A stretch of 49,321 nucleotides of DNA from Alphaproteobacteria bacterium (GCA_019240125.1 JAFAYW010000126.1:1-49321), one strand, 5' to 3'; shown: positions 17,326 to 25,878, numbered from the stretch's first letter. Numbers and translations: made by a program. Notes: generated from the sequence alone by a model not told the origin.

Positions 17326-18383
17326 CGGTCCAGTCCGAGGAAAGCGTCACAGTCCCGACGGCGCCGGCCGTCACTGACATCACGGTAACACGCCCCGGCG
17401 GATTGCGGGTCACCGCGCGCCATCTGCTGATTGGCGCGGCGGTCCTGGTCGGGTTGATCCTGCCCTGGATGGTGCAGAGCTTTGTGATGTTTCAGCTGAC
17501 CCAGGTCATGATCTATGGCCTAGCGATCCTCGGCCTCAACCTGTTGACCGGGTTCAACGGCCAGTTCTCGCTTGGCCACAGCGCGTTCTACGGTATCGGC
17601 GCCTATACCACGGCGATCCTGATGAGCCGCTATGACATGAATTACGCTCTGACTCTGCCGGCGGCTGGCGGCGTGTGTTTTATCGTCGGCTTCCTCTTCG
17701 GATTGCCGGCGCTGCGTCTACAGGGGCTGTATCTGGCGCTCGCCACCTTTGCTTTGGCGATTGCGATGCCGCAGATCCTCAAATTCCACCCGCTGGAGGG
17801 CCTGACCGGCGGGGTTCAGGGCCTGGTCGTGATCCAGCCGGACCCGCCGGCCTTGCTGTCGTTCCTCAGCTCGGATCAATGGCTCTATTATTTCACGCTC
17901 TCTGTGATCCTCGTCATGTTCGCCGCCGCCGCCAATCTGGTGCGCAGCCGCACCGGGCGGGCGATCATGGCGATACGCGACCATCCCATCGCCGCAGCCG
18001 CTACGGGTATCAATACAGCCGTGTACAAGACGCTGACTTTCGGCGTCAGTGCGCTTTATACCGGCGTTGCCGGCGCGCTTGGCGCGCTCGCGGTGGCGTT
18101 TGTCGCGCCTGACAGCTTCAGTTTCCTGCTATCGGTGTCGTTTCTCGTCGGTTTGGTGATCGGCGGAGTCGGATCGATCCCGGGCTGCCTGTTTGGCGGT
18201 CTGTTTGTGCTGTATGTCCCAAACATCGCCGAGAGCATCTCGACAGGGCTGGCCGGCGCGATTTATGGCGCCATCCTGCTGCTGGTTATTTTCGTGATGC
18301 CGTCCGGCGCTGCCGGTTTCTGCCGCTATGCCGTGGCCTACATCCGGCGCTCGCGCACCCCGCGAAACGCGAACCAACACTAA
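17322..18383 (+). CDS. livM: Branched-chain amino acid-type ABC transporter permease LivM
   Basis: A 353-residue permease starting at ATG 17322 in an ATGA overlap with livH. After a hydrophilic N-terminus of about 35 residues come roughly nine hydrophobic segments, with LNLLTGFNGQFSLGHSAFYGIGAYT and the coupling loop RSRTGRAIMAIRDHPIAAAATGIN, both hallmarks of LivM. A much longer in-frame start at 16998 was rejected, since it reads across livH. It pairs with LivH to form the channel. Confidence 0.93.
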   Translation: MTVQSEESVTVPTAPAVTDITVTRPGGLRVTARHLLIGAAVLVGLILPWMVQSFVMFQLTQVMIYGLAILGLNLLTGFNGQFSLGHSAFYGIGAYTTAILMSRYDMNYALTLPAAGGVCFIVGFLFGLPALRLQGLYLALATFALAIAMPQILKFHPLEGLTGGVQGLVVIQPDPPALLSFLSSDQWLYYFTLSVILVMFAAAANLVRSRTGRAIMAIRDHPIAAAATGINTAVYKTLTFGVSALYTGVAGALGALAVAFVAPDSFSFLLSVSFLVGLVIGGVGSIPGCLFGGLFVLYVPNIAESISTGLAGAIYGAILLLVIFVMPSGAAGFCRYAVAYIRRSRTPRNANQH

Positions 18384-18402
18384 TCAAACGAGGAGGAGAC
18401 GC

Positions 18403-19629
18403 ATGATCAAACTCAGCCGCCGCAGCATTCTGGCGGCCGCGCCCGCGGCGCTGGCGCTGCGCGTCTATCCGGCCTGCGCCAAGGATTACGGCCCCGGCGT
18501 CACCGATACCGAGATCAAAATCGGCAACACGGTGCCCTATAGTGGCCCCGCTTCCCCTTACGGCACGATCGGCAAGGCCCAGGCGGCCTATTACAAGATG
18601 ATCAACGACAAAGGCGGCATCAACGGCCGCAAGATCAACTTCATCTCCTATGACGACGCCTATTCGCCCCCGAAAGCGGTCGAGCAGGTGCGCAAACTGG
18701 TCGAGCAAGATCAGGTGCTGTTTGTCGAGAGCCCGCTTGGCACGCCGACCAACAGCGCGATCTGGGCCTACATGAACCAGAAGAAGGTGCCGCAGCTCTT
18801 TGTCGCGACGGGCGCCACCAAGTGGAACGATCCAAAAGGCCATCCCTGGACGATGGGCTGGCAACCCAATTACCAGAGCGAAGGGCGGATCTACGCGACC
18901 TACATTCTGAAGGAAAAGCCGGAAGCAAAGATCGGCGTGCTGTTTCAGAACGACGATTTCGGCAAGGACTACTTGAAAGGCCTCAAGGACGGGCTGGGCG
19001 AGAAAAACGCCAAGATGGTCGCCGTAGAGGGCCCCTATGAGACCACCGACCCAACCGTGGATTCGCAGATTGTCAGCATGAAGTCGGCCGGCTGTGACGT
19101 GTTCGTCAATTGCGGCACGCCAAAATTTGCCGCCCAGGGTATCCGCAAAGCCGCCGAGATCGGCTGGAAGCCGTTGCATGTGCTCAGCAGTGTCGGCAAT
19201 TCGGTCGGCGCCGCGCTAAAGCCGGCGGGCCTGGACAATTCGAAGGACATCGTCTCGGACTTCTACCTCAAGGACCCGACCGATACGGCCTGGAAGGATG
19301 ACCAGGGCTATAAGGACTGGGTTGCCTTCATGGACAAGTACTATCCGGAGGGCGACAAGACCGACGGCGGCAACGTCACCGGCTATTCGCAGGCGCAGAC
19401 GGCGGTGCAGGTTCTGACGCAATGCGGCGACAATCTCACCCGCGAGAACGTCATGAAGCAGGCAGCGAACCTCAAGGACTTTGTTTTGCCAATGTGCCTG
19501 CCGGGGATCAAGCTCAACACCTCGCCGACCGATTTCGCCCCGATGAAGCAGGTTCAGATGGGCCGATTCGACGGTACCCGCTGGCAACTGTTCGGATCAT
19601 TGATCGCCGGGGCCGTCGAACATACCTGA
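18403..19629 (+). CDS. livK: ABC transporter periplasmic substrate-binding protein, LivK-like
   Basis: A 408-residue type I periplasmic binding protein (Peripla_BP_6). AGGAGGAGA precedes ATG 18403. The N-terminus MIKLSRRSILAAAPAALAL fits a twin-arginine signal (SRRSIL), cleaved near YPACA-KD. The mature protein starts YGPGVTDTEIKIGNTVPYSGPAS, as in the branched-chain amino acid receptor family, and continues with the two-lobe pattern (LFVESPLGTPTNSA, then VFVNCGTP). The ligand cannot be assigned: the family takes branched-chain amino acids, amides, aromatic acids or short amines. Last gene of the liv operon. Confidence 0.92.
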   Translation: MIKLSRRSILAAAPAALALRVYPACAKDYGPGVTDTEIKIGNTVPYSGPASPYGTIGKAQAAYYKMINDKGGINGRKINFISYDDAYSPPKAVEQVRKLVEQDQVLFVESPLGTPTNSAIWAYMNQKKVPQLFVATGATKWNDPKGHPWTMGWQPNYQSEGRIYATYILKEKPEAKIGVLFQNDDFGKDYLKGLKDGLGEKNAKMVAVEGPYETTDPTVDSQIVSMKSAGCDVFVNCGTPKFAAQGIRKAAEIGWKPLHVLSSVGNSVGAALKPAGLDNSKDIVSDFYLKDPTDTAWKDDQGYKDWVAFMDKYYPEGDKTDGGNVTGYSQAQTAVQVLTQCGDNLTRENVMKQAANLKDFVLPMCLPGIKLNTSPTDFAPMKQVQMGRFDGTRWQLFGSLIAGAVEHT

Positions 19630-19730
19630 CTACATGCCTTAATTCGCGGCGGCTGGACGCGGCCTCGGCCCCTATGCCAAGGTCACCCGGCCATTAGCGG
19701 CTATTGTACGAACCGCTACGGAGGAGGCGG

Positions 19731-20405
19731 TTGGTCAGGCTCGATAAGATCGTCAAGCGCTACGGCACCGGGGCGCCGATCCTCTCGAACGTGTCCATGG
19801 CGCTGGAGACTGGCGGGTTCTACTTCCTGACCGGCGCCAGCGGCGTTGGGAAGACGACGCTGCTCAATATCATCTGCCTCGCCGAGCAACCGTCGAGCGG
19901 CAGAGTCATGCTGCTCGGTCGCGATGCCGCCGGGCTCAGTCGCGCCGCGCGCGGCGTGTACCGGCGACGCGTGGGGATCGTGTTTCAGGATTTTCGGCTG
20001 ATCGGCGATCTCAGCGCCGGGGAAAACGTGGCGTTGCCGCTGCGGATCAAAGGCGCGCCCGAAAAGCAGATTCGCGAGAACGTGCCGGAATTGTTGAGCT
20101 GGGTCGGCCTGGCCGCGCGCAGCGATGCGCCAGTGCGCACCTTGTCGGGCGGCGAGCAGCAGCGCATCGCGATCGCCCGCGCCGTGGTAGGCCGGCCTGA
20201 CCTGCTGATCGCCGACGAGCCTACCGGCAATGTTGACGACGATGTCGCGATGCTGCTCGTGCGCGTGTTCGAGCGCATCAATCGGCTTGGCACCACCGTG
20301 CTGATCGCGACACATGACATCGCATTCGCACGGCAATTCGAGCATCAGCGTTTCCATCTGGAGGGCGGCGGGCTGACGCTGGTCCCTGGCGCCCTGGTCG
20401 AATGA
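19731..20405 (+). CDS. ftsE: Cell division ATP-binding protein FtsE
   Basis: A 224-residue ABC ATPase that with FtsX couples the divisome to peptidoglycan hydrolases. It has Walker A GASGVGKTT, Q-loop VFQDFRLI, signature LSGGEQQRIAIARA, Walker B LLIADEPTGN and ATHD. The start is not an ATG: TTG 19731 is chosen because GGAGGAGG sits 19720-19727, and VRLDKIVKRYG then follows as in other FtsE proteins; TTG 19704 is a longer alternative. It overlaps ftsX by 4 bp. Confidence 0.95.
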   Translation: MVRLDKIVKRYGTGAPILSNVSMALETGGFYFLTGASGVGKTTLLNIICLAEQPSSGRVMLLGRDAAGLSRAARGVYRRRVGIVFQDFRLIGDLSAGENVALPLRIKGAPEKQIRENVPELLSWVGLAARSDAPVRTLSGGEQQRIAIARAVVGRPDLLIADEPTGNVDDDVAMLLVRVFERINRLGTTVLIATHDIAFARQFEHQRFHLEGGGLTLVPGALVE

Positions 20406-21292
20406 TCACGCTGAGCTTACCCATCGTGCGAGGCAAACTGCCGCTCGGGCGCGATGCCTCAGCCTTGTACATCCCCTGGATCGTCGCGCTGATTGTCTAT
20501 GTCGCCGCGATGTGCGCCATTGGCATCGTCGCGGTTGCCGATGCGGTTGAAGCGCTGGACCGGCAATTGGCGACCAGCATGACCGTGGAGATCCCCCCGG
20601 AGGCGTCCAGCGCTCGTGTGCAGACGGTGCTGGGGGTGTTGCGCCAGGCGCATGGGATTACCGCGGTGCACGAGCTCGACGACAAGGAAACAACGCGCTT
20701 GCTTGAGCCCTGGCTCGGGCCATCGCCGCCGCTCGATGTTTTGCCGGTGCCGCGATTGATTGATCTGCGCATTTCGCCAGGCGATCCGCCCGATCTCGCG
20801 ACGCTGCGGCAACAGCTTGCTTCGGTGTTGCCGGAGGCGCATCTGGAAGATCATCGTGCCGGGCTTGGCGAGTTGCGAAGCTCCGCCCATCGTTTGCAGC
20901 TGATTGAACTCATCATGCTGCTCCTGGCGTTGGGGCTTGTGGCCACCGTCGTGATCTTTGCGACCCAAAGTACGATGGCTCTCGAACACGATATTGTGGA
21001 GCTGGTGCATTTGCTGGGCGCGCCCGATCCCGATGTCGCCGGGCAGATAACCGGTCGAATTATGTTGATCTCGACCGCGGGGGCGGCGGGGGGTGCGCTC
21101 GTCGCGTTGTTCACTGACTGGATGCTCGGCGGGACCGCGGGCTTTCTGCAGCTTCCGGGCGGAAGCCCGGTGCTGCGGCCCGCGGATTGGCGCCTGTGGG
21201 CGCTCCTGATTGCCGCGATCGTGGTGGCCGGTATTATCGCGACCGTCTGCGCCCAGGTTACCGTTGAGCGCCGACTCAGGCGCCTGCCCTAA
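20402..21292 (+). CDS. ftsX: Cell division protein FtsX
   Basis: A 296-residue inner-membrane protein with the FtsX layout: one membrane helix (about 24-46), a periplasmic domain (about 50-165) that would bind an amidase activator, and three more helices (about 170-190, 215-240 and 262-285). The segment ELVHLLGAPDPDVAGQITGR is the conserved cytoplasmic region next to helix 2. It starts within the ftsE stop (ATGA) and is followed directly by the ydcF-like gene. Confidence 0.94.
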   Translation: MITLSLPIVRGKLPLGRDASALYIPWIVALIVYVAAMCAIGIVAVADAVEALDRQLATSMTVEIPPEASSARVQTVLGVLRQAHGITAVHELDDKETTRLLEPWLGPSPPLDVLPVPRLIDLRISPGDPPDLATLRQQLASVLPEAHLEDHRAGLGELRSSAHRLQLIELIMLLLALGLVATVVIFATQSTMALEHDIVELVHLLGAPDPDVAGQITGRIMLISTAGAAGGALVALFTDWMLGGTAGFLQLPGGSPVLRPADWRLWALLIAAIVVAGIIATVCAQVTVERRLRRLP

Positions 21293-21293
21293 G

Positions 21294-21995
21294 GTGCGCA
21301 TCCCGCCATCCCGCTTGCTGTGGAGCGTCGCCTGGCTGCTCGTGATGCCGGCGGCGGTTTGGGCCGCCGGGCTCGCATGGTTTATCGGCAGCGTCCTCAT
21401 CGCGCCATCGGACCGCAACAACAACACCGACGCGATCGTGGTCCTGACCGGTGGCCGCCAGCGGCTCGAAACCGGGGTGGAACTGCTCGCCGCTGGGCGC
21501 GCGCATAAGCTGTTCATCTCCGGGGTCAATCAGCGGGTCGATCGCGGGGAATTGCTGCATATGCTGGGGCCCACCGCGGAGCAGGTGGCGTGCTGCATCG
21601 TGCTCGGGCACGACGCCGACAGTACGCTTGCCAACGCGCGTGAGACCGCCGGCTGGATCGGCGAGCAGGGCTATCGCAGCCTGCGCTTGGTGACGAGCTG
21701 GTATCACATGCCGCGCAGCCTGCTGGAATTCCGCCGCGCGATGCCGCAGACGACCATTATCCCCCACCCGGTCTTCGCGCATCGGCCGGAGCCTGGGCAA
21801 TGGTCTAGCTGGCGCGAGGTGCTGCTGCTCTCGGTCGAGGAATATAATAAATATCTCGGAGTCTGGTTGCGACCGCTGCTGGGCTCGGTGATGCCCGCGC
21901 TATATCCCGACCAGGCCTCGCCGGCCATCCAGCGCGACACGATGGCTGCCGCGCCCTTGCGAGCGGCAGAGGAAGACCGCACTCTCAGGCGATGA
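21294..21995 (+). CDS. YdcF family (DUF218) membrane-anchored protein
   Basis: A 233-residue protein with one N-terminal membrane helix (about 10-38) and a DUF218 domain starting NTDAIVVLTGGRQRLETGVELLAAG. The segment TLANARETAGW and the later SWYHMPRSLLEF are typical of the group, which includes SanA and YdcF. GTG 21294, one base after the ftsX stop, gives a sensible N-terminus; an earlier ORF start would overlap ftsX. This family is regularly found between ftsX and plsC in alphaproteobacteria; its chemistry is not settled. Confidence 0.86.
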   Translation: MRIPPSRLLWSVAWLLVMPAAVWAAGLAWFIGSVLIAPSDRNNNTDAIVVLTGGRQRLETGVELLAAGRAHKLFISGVNQRVDRGELLHMLGPTAEQVACCIVLGHDADSTLANARETAGWIGEQGYRSLRLVTSWYHMPRSLLEFRRAMPQTTIIPHPVFAHRPEPGQWSSWREVLLLSVEEYNKYLGVWLRPLLGSVMPALYPDQASPAIQRDTMAAAPLRAAEEDRTLRR

Positions 21996-22014
21996 TCCGG
22001 GTGGCGATGCATCG

Positions 22015-22773
22015 ATGAATTGGTCGCGCGCCCTGTTGTTCAATGCGGTATTTTTCGGACTGACCGCTGTCATGGGTGTCGCGGGTTTGCCCTTTCTGCT
22101 GACGCCGCGGCGCTGGACGATGGCGTTCGGCCGGTTATGGGCGCGCTGCGTTCTGGCCGCGTTAAAGCCGATCATCGGTCTGGCGGGCGATGTTCATGGG
22201 CTGGAGAATATTCCGCCTGGGGGTTGCCTGATCGCGATGAAGCATCAATCGGCGTGGGATACGCTGATTCTGCCCGTCGTGCTCGGTGATCCCGCGGTGG
22301 TGCTGAAGCGAGAACTGCTGCTGGTGCCGTTTTACGGCTGGTATGCCAAACGCGCCGGATCGATCGCGATCGACCGCAAGGGCGGGGCAGGGGCGTTGCG
22401 GCGGATGGTGGCGGATGCCAGAGCGGTCGCTGACCAAGGCCGCCCCATCGTGATCTTTCCGGAAGGTACCCGCACCGCGCCGGGGCAGAAGTTGACCTAT
22501 CAGCCAGGGGTGGCCGCGCTGTATCAGGCGCTGCGCCTGCCCCTGGTTCCGGCGGCAGTCAATTCCGGCCTGTTCTGGGGGCGCCGCGCTTTCGTCAAGC
22601 GACCGGGCCGCATCACGCTTGAGTTTCTGCCCGCGATCCCGCCCGGCCTGGGACGCCGCGAGGTGATGGCGGAACTGGAACAGCGGATCGAGGCCGCGAC
22701 AGGAGCGCTGGAGCGGGAGGCCATGGCGACCTATCCCGCGACGGTCAGTGGCTCTGCCGCGATACGGGTATGA
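22015..22773 (+). CDS. plsC: 1-acyl-sn-glycerol-3-phosphate acyltransferase
   Basis: A 252-residue membrane-bound acyltransferase that makes phosphatidic acid from lysophosphatidic acid. Motif I HX4D is seen as His77-Asp82 (KHQSAWDT) and motif III as FPEGTR at 148-153, with KREL and VPFYGW between. The N-terminus has a hydrophobic helix (about 8-30). It follows the ydcF-like gene by 19 bp and ends the ftsE-ftsX-ydcF-plsC run; it is convergent with cofD. Confidence 0.94.
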   Translation: MNWSRALLFNAVFFGLTAVMGVAGLPFLLTPRRWTMAFGRLWARCVLAALKPIIGLAGDVHGLENIPPGGCLIAMKHQSAWDTLILPVVLGDPAVVLKRELLLVPFYGWYAKRAGSIAIDRKGGAGALRRMVADARAVADQGRPIVIFPEGTRTAPGQKLTYQPGVAALYQALRLPLVPAAVNSGLFWGRRAFVKRPGRITLEFLPAIPPGLGRREVMAELEQRIEAATGALEREAMATYPATVSGSAAIRV

Positions 22774-22779
22774 GATCGG

Positions 22780-22807
22780 GCCGCTAAGCACTAACGATCC
22801 TAGCGGC
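22780..22807. terminator. Possible bidirectional terminator between plsC and cofD
   Basis: GCCGCTA (22780-22786) and TAGCGGC (22801-22807) form a perfect 7-bp stem with a 14-base loop between convergent genes; the right arm overlaps the cofD stop. No T-run follows on either strand, so strength is uncertain. Confidence 0.35.
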
Positions 22808-23750
22808 GGACCCGCGCGGCGGCGTTGATCACGTCCCGAGCCAGTTGCTCGCGGTCCTCGATACTCTGCATCAAGGTACGCGTAAAAATTACCGGCATCG
22901 GCAGTTCGCCCAGCGAGCAGGCATCCTCCTCATCTGCGATATAAAGATCGATAAGGTCGCTGTAGTGGCGCGCCACGGCTGCGGCACCCACCGGCAAGCC
23001 CAGCTCGGCCATCATTTTGGCGGTCGGCCCCTTGACCGCCTTGCCGCCGATGATCGGCGACACCGCCACGACGGGGGCGGGGCAGTCGCGCAGTGCGGTG
23101 CGAATGCCCGGCACCGCCAGGATCGGATCGATGCTGATAAACGGGTTTGACGGGCAGATCACGACGATGCCGACCCGGGGGTCACCCAGGATCGTCAGAA
23201 CCTCCGGGCTTGGAAGCGCGGTCTCGGCGCCTGCGAAGCGGAGCGCGGTCACCACCGGGGCGCAGCGCTGGCGCACGAAATAGTCCTGGAATTCAAGCGG
23301 GCCGTCGGCGGTCTGCACCTTGGTACGGACCGGATCGTTCGACATCGGCAGGAGACTGGCGGCAATGCCGAAGTTTCGCCGAAAATCATCAATGATAGAG
23401 GAGAGAGGCTCACCCGCCCGCAGCCGGCGCGTGCGCTCTACATGCGTCGCGAGATCGCCGTCGCCAAGCCGGAACCAGCTCTCGCCACCAAGCGCCGCGA
23501 TCGCCGCCATAAACGTCCAGGTTTCGCCGCGCCGGCCCCAGCCGAGTTCCTGGTTGTCCTTGCCGGAGAGCGTGTAGAGCAAGGTATCTAGGTCGGGTGA
23601 GATCGACAGACCGAAATGCTCGAAATCGTCGCCGGTATTGGCTATGACGGTAAGACTATCGGACGGCAGGATGCGGTAGAGCCCGAGCGCAAGTTTGGCG
23701 CCGCCGATGCCCCCGGACAGCGCCACCACCTTGGTCAATTCACTGCTCAT
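22800..23750 (-). CDS. cofD: CofD: 2-phospho-L-lactate (or PEP/3PG) transferase of F420 biosynthesis
   Basis: CofD joins a phosphorylated three-carbon acid, carried as a guanosine diphosphate adduct, to the deazaflavin Fo, giving (dehydro)F420-0. The 316-residue protein has the N-terminal VVALSGGIGGAKLALGL and ANTGDDFEHFGL motifs, WFRLGDGDLATHVERTRRL, and SNDPVRTKVQT, all hallmarks of the family. Its start codon overlaps the cofE stop by 4 bp, so cofE-cofD are translationally coupled. cofC/fbiD (substrate activation) and cofG/cofH or fbiC (Fo synthesis) are not in this window. Which three-carbon substrate is used cannot be read from sequence by eye. Confidence 0.95.
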   Translation of the reverse strand: MSSELTKVVALSGGIGGAKLALGLYRILPSDSLTVIANTGDDFEHFGLSISPDLDTLLYTLSGKDNQELGWGRRGETWTFMAAIAALGGESWFRLGDGDLATHVERTRRLRAGEPLSSIIDDFRRNFGIAASLLPMSNDPVRTKVQTADGPLEFQDYFVRQRCAPVVTALRFAGAETALPSPEVLTILGDPRVGIVVICPSNPFISIDPILAVPGIRTALRDCPAPVVAVSPIIGGKAVKGPTAKMMAELGLPVGAAAVARHYSDLIDLYIADEEDACSLGELPMPVIFTRTLMQSIEDREQLARDVINAAARVRR

Positions 23751-24511
23751 CGGAACAGATCGTGCTCCGCCGGGCGCACAAGCTCGCTCGCCGGCGCATC
23801 AGGGGCCGACCACGAGAGACCGCGCACCAGCACAATCGGAGTCGCCTCGTCAGCCTGCCCCTGCACCAGCGAGGCGGCGGCGGCGATCTCGTCGGCAAAC
23901 CCGGTCTCTGTAACCTCCAGGGTGCGGCCGAACAGGTCGGGATGGCCGCGCCAATCGATCACCGCCGGCAACCCCGCCGCGCCCAGCGCGATGCCAACCG
24001 TGCCGCGCCGGAACGGGCGCCCGAAACTGTCGCTGATGATGACGGCGATGCGCCTGCCGCTGCGCTTGGCGAGCGTCGCGCGCAGCGCTTCGGCCGAGCC
24101 GTCCGGATCGACCGGCAGCAGCAGCACGCGATCGACCCCGTCGGCCGGCGCGACATTGGAATGGTCGATCCCGGCATTGGCCATCACATAGCCAAGGCGG
24201 TGCTCGGCGATCAGCAGATTGGGCCGGTGCCGCACGATGCGCCGCGATTCCGACAGCACCACCTCGACCAGCCGCGCATCCTTCTCGACCTCAGCCGCCA
24301 GAGCAATCGCCTGTTCCGAGGGCTCGACGGTCGAGACATTGACGATGCGATCCTCGGCCTTCGAGACGATCTTTTGCGCCACAATGAGCACGTCGCCGTC
24401 CTCCGGCTGCAACCCGGTCTCGGCATAGGCCGCGATGGTGATGGCGCCGAGATCGTCGCCCGCCTTGACGAACGGCACCCCGCGTAGCCCGGTAATGGTC
24501 AATGGCGACAT
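23747..24511 (-). CDS. cofE: Coenzyme F420-0:L-glutamate ligase
   Basis: CofE adds one or more L-glutamates to F420-0 using GTP. The 254-residue protein is the stand-alone CofE form; it lacks the C-terminal nitroreductase-like domain of actinobacterial FbiB. Conserved patches include VAQKIVSKAEDR, SRRIVRHRPNLLI, ANAGIDHSNV and ISDSFGRPFRRGTVGIALG. ATG 24511 gives MSPLTITGLRGVPFVKAGDDL, matching the family start; a longer frame to 24667 would translate the palindromic repeat and was rejected. It is upstream of and overlapping cofD. Confidence 0.95.
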   Translation of the reverse strand: MSPLTITGLRGVPFVKAGDDLGAITIAAYAETGLQPEDGDVLIVAQKIVSKAEDRIVNVSTVEPSEQAIALAAEVEKDARLVEVVLSESRRIVRHRPNLLIAEHRLGYVMANAGIDHSNVAPADGVDRVLLLPVDPDGSAEALRATLAKRSGRRIAVIISDSFGRPFRRGTVGIALGAAGLPAVIDWRGHPDLFGRTLEVTETGFADEIAAAASLVQGQADEATPIVLVRGLSWSAPDAPASELVRPAEHDLFR

Positions 24512-24553
24512 CGAGCACCTTGCAATCTCGAGCTTGGGCGTCAGGAGCGCTGT

Positions 24554-24628
24554 CGTCCCTGCAAAAGCAGGGACCCATCGTGCAGCAACTCGCGAGCCCG
24601 ACCATGGGTCCCTGCTGTCGCAGGGACG
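24554..24628. repeat. REP-like dispersed palindromic element, copy 2 (complete)
   Basis: Arms 24554-24578 and 24604-24628 are 25 bp long and pair with two mismatches around a 25-bp centre. Each arm is itself a hairpin (GTCCCTGC with GCAGGGAC). The core matches copy 1 near carB. It lies between cofE (start 24511) and the fgd-like gene (stop 24681) and could stabilise or attenuate the transcript there. Confidence 0.85.
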
Positions 24629-24680
24629 AAAATTATTGAATTGGCGTCGACCGGATGCGCCAGTCAACGCACGCTTAATC

Positions 24681-25682
24681 TCAGCCGAACGCCTTGCGCA
24701 GCCGCGGCACCACCTGCTCCGCGTATAGCTTCAGGAAGCGGGTCTGGTCGGGGCCGGGGGCGTGGAACACGAGGTGGGTGAAGCCCAATTCGACATAGGG
24801 GCGGATCTTTTCGATCTGCTCGTCAGGATCAGCCGACACGATCCAGCGGCTGGCGGCGCGGTCGAGCGGCAAGGCATCGGCCAGGCGCTCCATTTCGACC
24901 GGGTCTTCGACGCCCATCTTTTCGTCGGGCGAAAGCGCCAAAGCGGCCCAGTGGCGAGTCAGCTCCCTGGCCTGCTGGGCGTCGGTGTCAAACGACACCT
25001 TCACCTCGATCATCCGCTCGATATCGGTCGCGGCGCGATTAGCCTTACCGGCGCCTTCCGCGACCTTGCCGGTCAGGTCGGTGTAAAGCTGCGGGTTCTT
25101 GCCGCTGGTGCAGATAAAGCCCTCCGCGACCTGCCCGGCCATCTGAGCCGCCAGCGGCCCCGACGCGGCGACCCAGATTGGCAGCGGCGCCTTTGGCTTG
25201 TCGTAGATCGTCGCTTTATCGGTCTTGTAATACTGGCCTTCAAAGGTGACGCGATCTTGCGTCCAGAGCTGCTTGATCAATCGGATCGCCTCGCGCAGCC
25301 GGTCGCGGCGCTCCTTGGCGCCAGGCCACGGCATGCCGCTCGACGGCACCTCGTTGAGCGACTCGCCGGTGCCAACGCCGAGCACGACGCGGCCGGGGAA
25401 CATCGTTCCCAAGGTGCCGAACGCCTGCGCGACGATCGATGGGTGATAACGGAAGGTCGGCGTCAGCACGCTGGTGCCGATCACCACCCGCTTGGTCCGC
25501 GCGCCGAGTGCCCCCAGCCATGCCAGCGAATTCGGTGCGTGCCCATCGGTGTGCTTCCACGGCTGGAAATGGTCGCTGACAAACACCGAGTCAAACCCGA
25601 CTTCTTCGGCAAGACACGAGAAATCGAGCAGTTCCGACGGGCCGAATTGCTCGGCGGAAGCCTTGTATCCAATCTTCAGCAC
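24681..25682 (-). CDS. F420-dependent glucose-6-phosphate dehydrogenase-like LLM enzyme
   Basis: A 333-residue luciferase-like TIM-barrel protein that closely follows mycobacterial FGD1 by recall: GYKASAEQF with Glu11, SDHFQPW with Asp37-His38 and Trp42, GTGESLNE with Glu107, and CTSGK. The residues that bind the sugar phosphate in FGD1 appear kept: Lys195 (FGD1 Lys198), Lys255 (Lys259) and Arg279 (Arg283). The residue after Lys255 is Met256 where FGD1 has His260. Expected reaction: oxidation of glucose-6-phosphate or a related sugar phosphate with reduction of F420. Placed downstream of the F420 genes' direction of origin, upstream of cofE on the minus strand, it would supply F420H2. Substrate remains an inference. 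Confidence 0.88.
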   Translation of the reverse strand: MLKIGYKASAEQFGPSELLDFSCLAEEVGFDSVFVSDHFQPWKHTDGHAPNSLAWLGALGARTKRVVIGTSVLTPTFRYHPSIVAQAFGTLGTMFPGRVVLGVGTGESLNEVPSSGMPWPGAKERRDRLREAIRLIKQLWTQDRVTFEGQYYKTDKATIYDKPKAPLPIWVAASGPLAAQMAGQVAEGFICTSGKNPQLYTDLTGKVAEGAGKANRAATDIERMIEVKVSFDTDAQQARELTRHWAALALSPDEKMGVEDPVEMERLADALPLDRAASRWIVSADPDEQIEKIRPYVELGFTHLVFHAPGPDQTRFLKLYAEQVVPRLRKAFG

Positions 25683-25732
25683 CGCATGCTCCTACATCAA
25701 TTCATCACGGTACGGCGGGGTGGGAAGTTTTG

Positions 25733-25878
25733 CACAATGAGACGGGGAGACAGTGAGGTTTCCCACAGATGGCGAGTTTCCCGCCCGTAGGCCAGATGCC
25801 AGATGCCAGATGCCAGATGCCAGATGACTGAATCAAGCTGGCGCGCGAAACAGTAATCATCCTCACTGTCTCATTGTG
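25733..25878. repeat. Inverted repeat flanking a 7-bp tandem repeat
   Basis: CACAATGAGAC..AGTGAGG (25733-25758, with an 8-bp internal duplication GGGGAGAC) is repeated inverted at 25861-25878. The arms enclose about 100 bp that includes five CCAGATG copies. Lies between two LLM oxidoreductase genes on the minus strand. Confidence 0.7.
25792..25826. repeat. Five tandem copies of CCAGATG
   Basis: Five exact head-to-tail 7-bp units, non-coding, 110 bp upstream of the fgd-like start codon at 25682. Copy number of such short repeats often varies between strains by slippage. Confidence 0.9.

Noticed and set aside
24512..24667. 52-residue N-terminal extension of CofE
   Set aside because: It translates the REP palindrome; the family start MSPLTITGLRGVPF is at 24511.
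25792..25826. CRISPR-like repeat array
   Set aside because: Units are 7 bp and directly adjacent, with no spacers and no cas genes.
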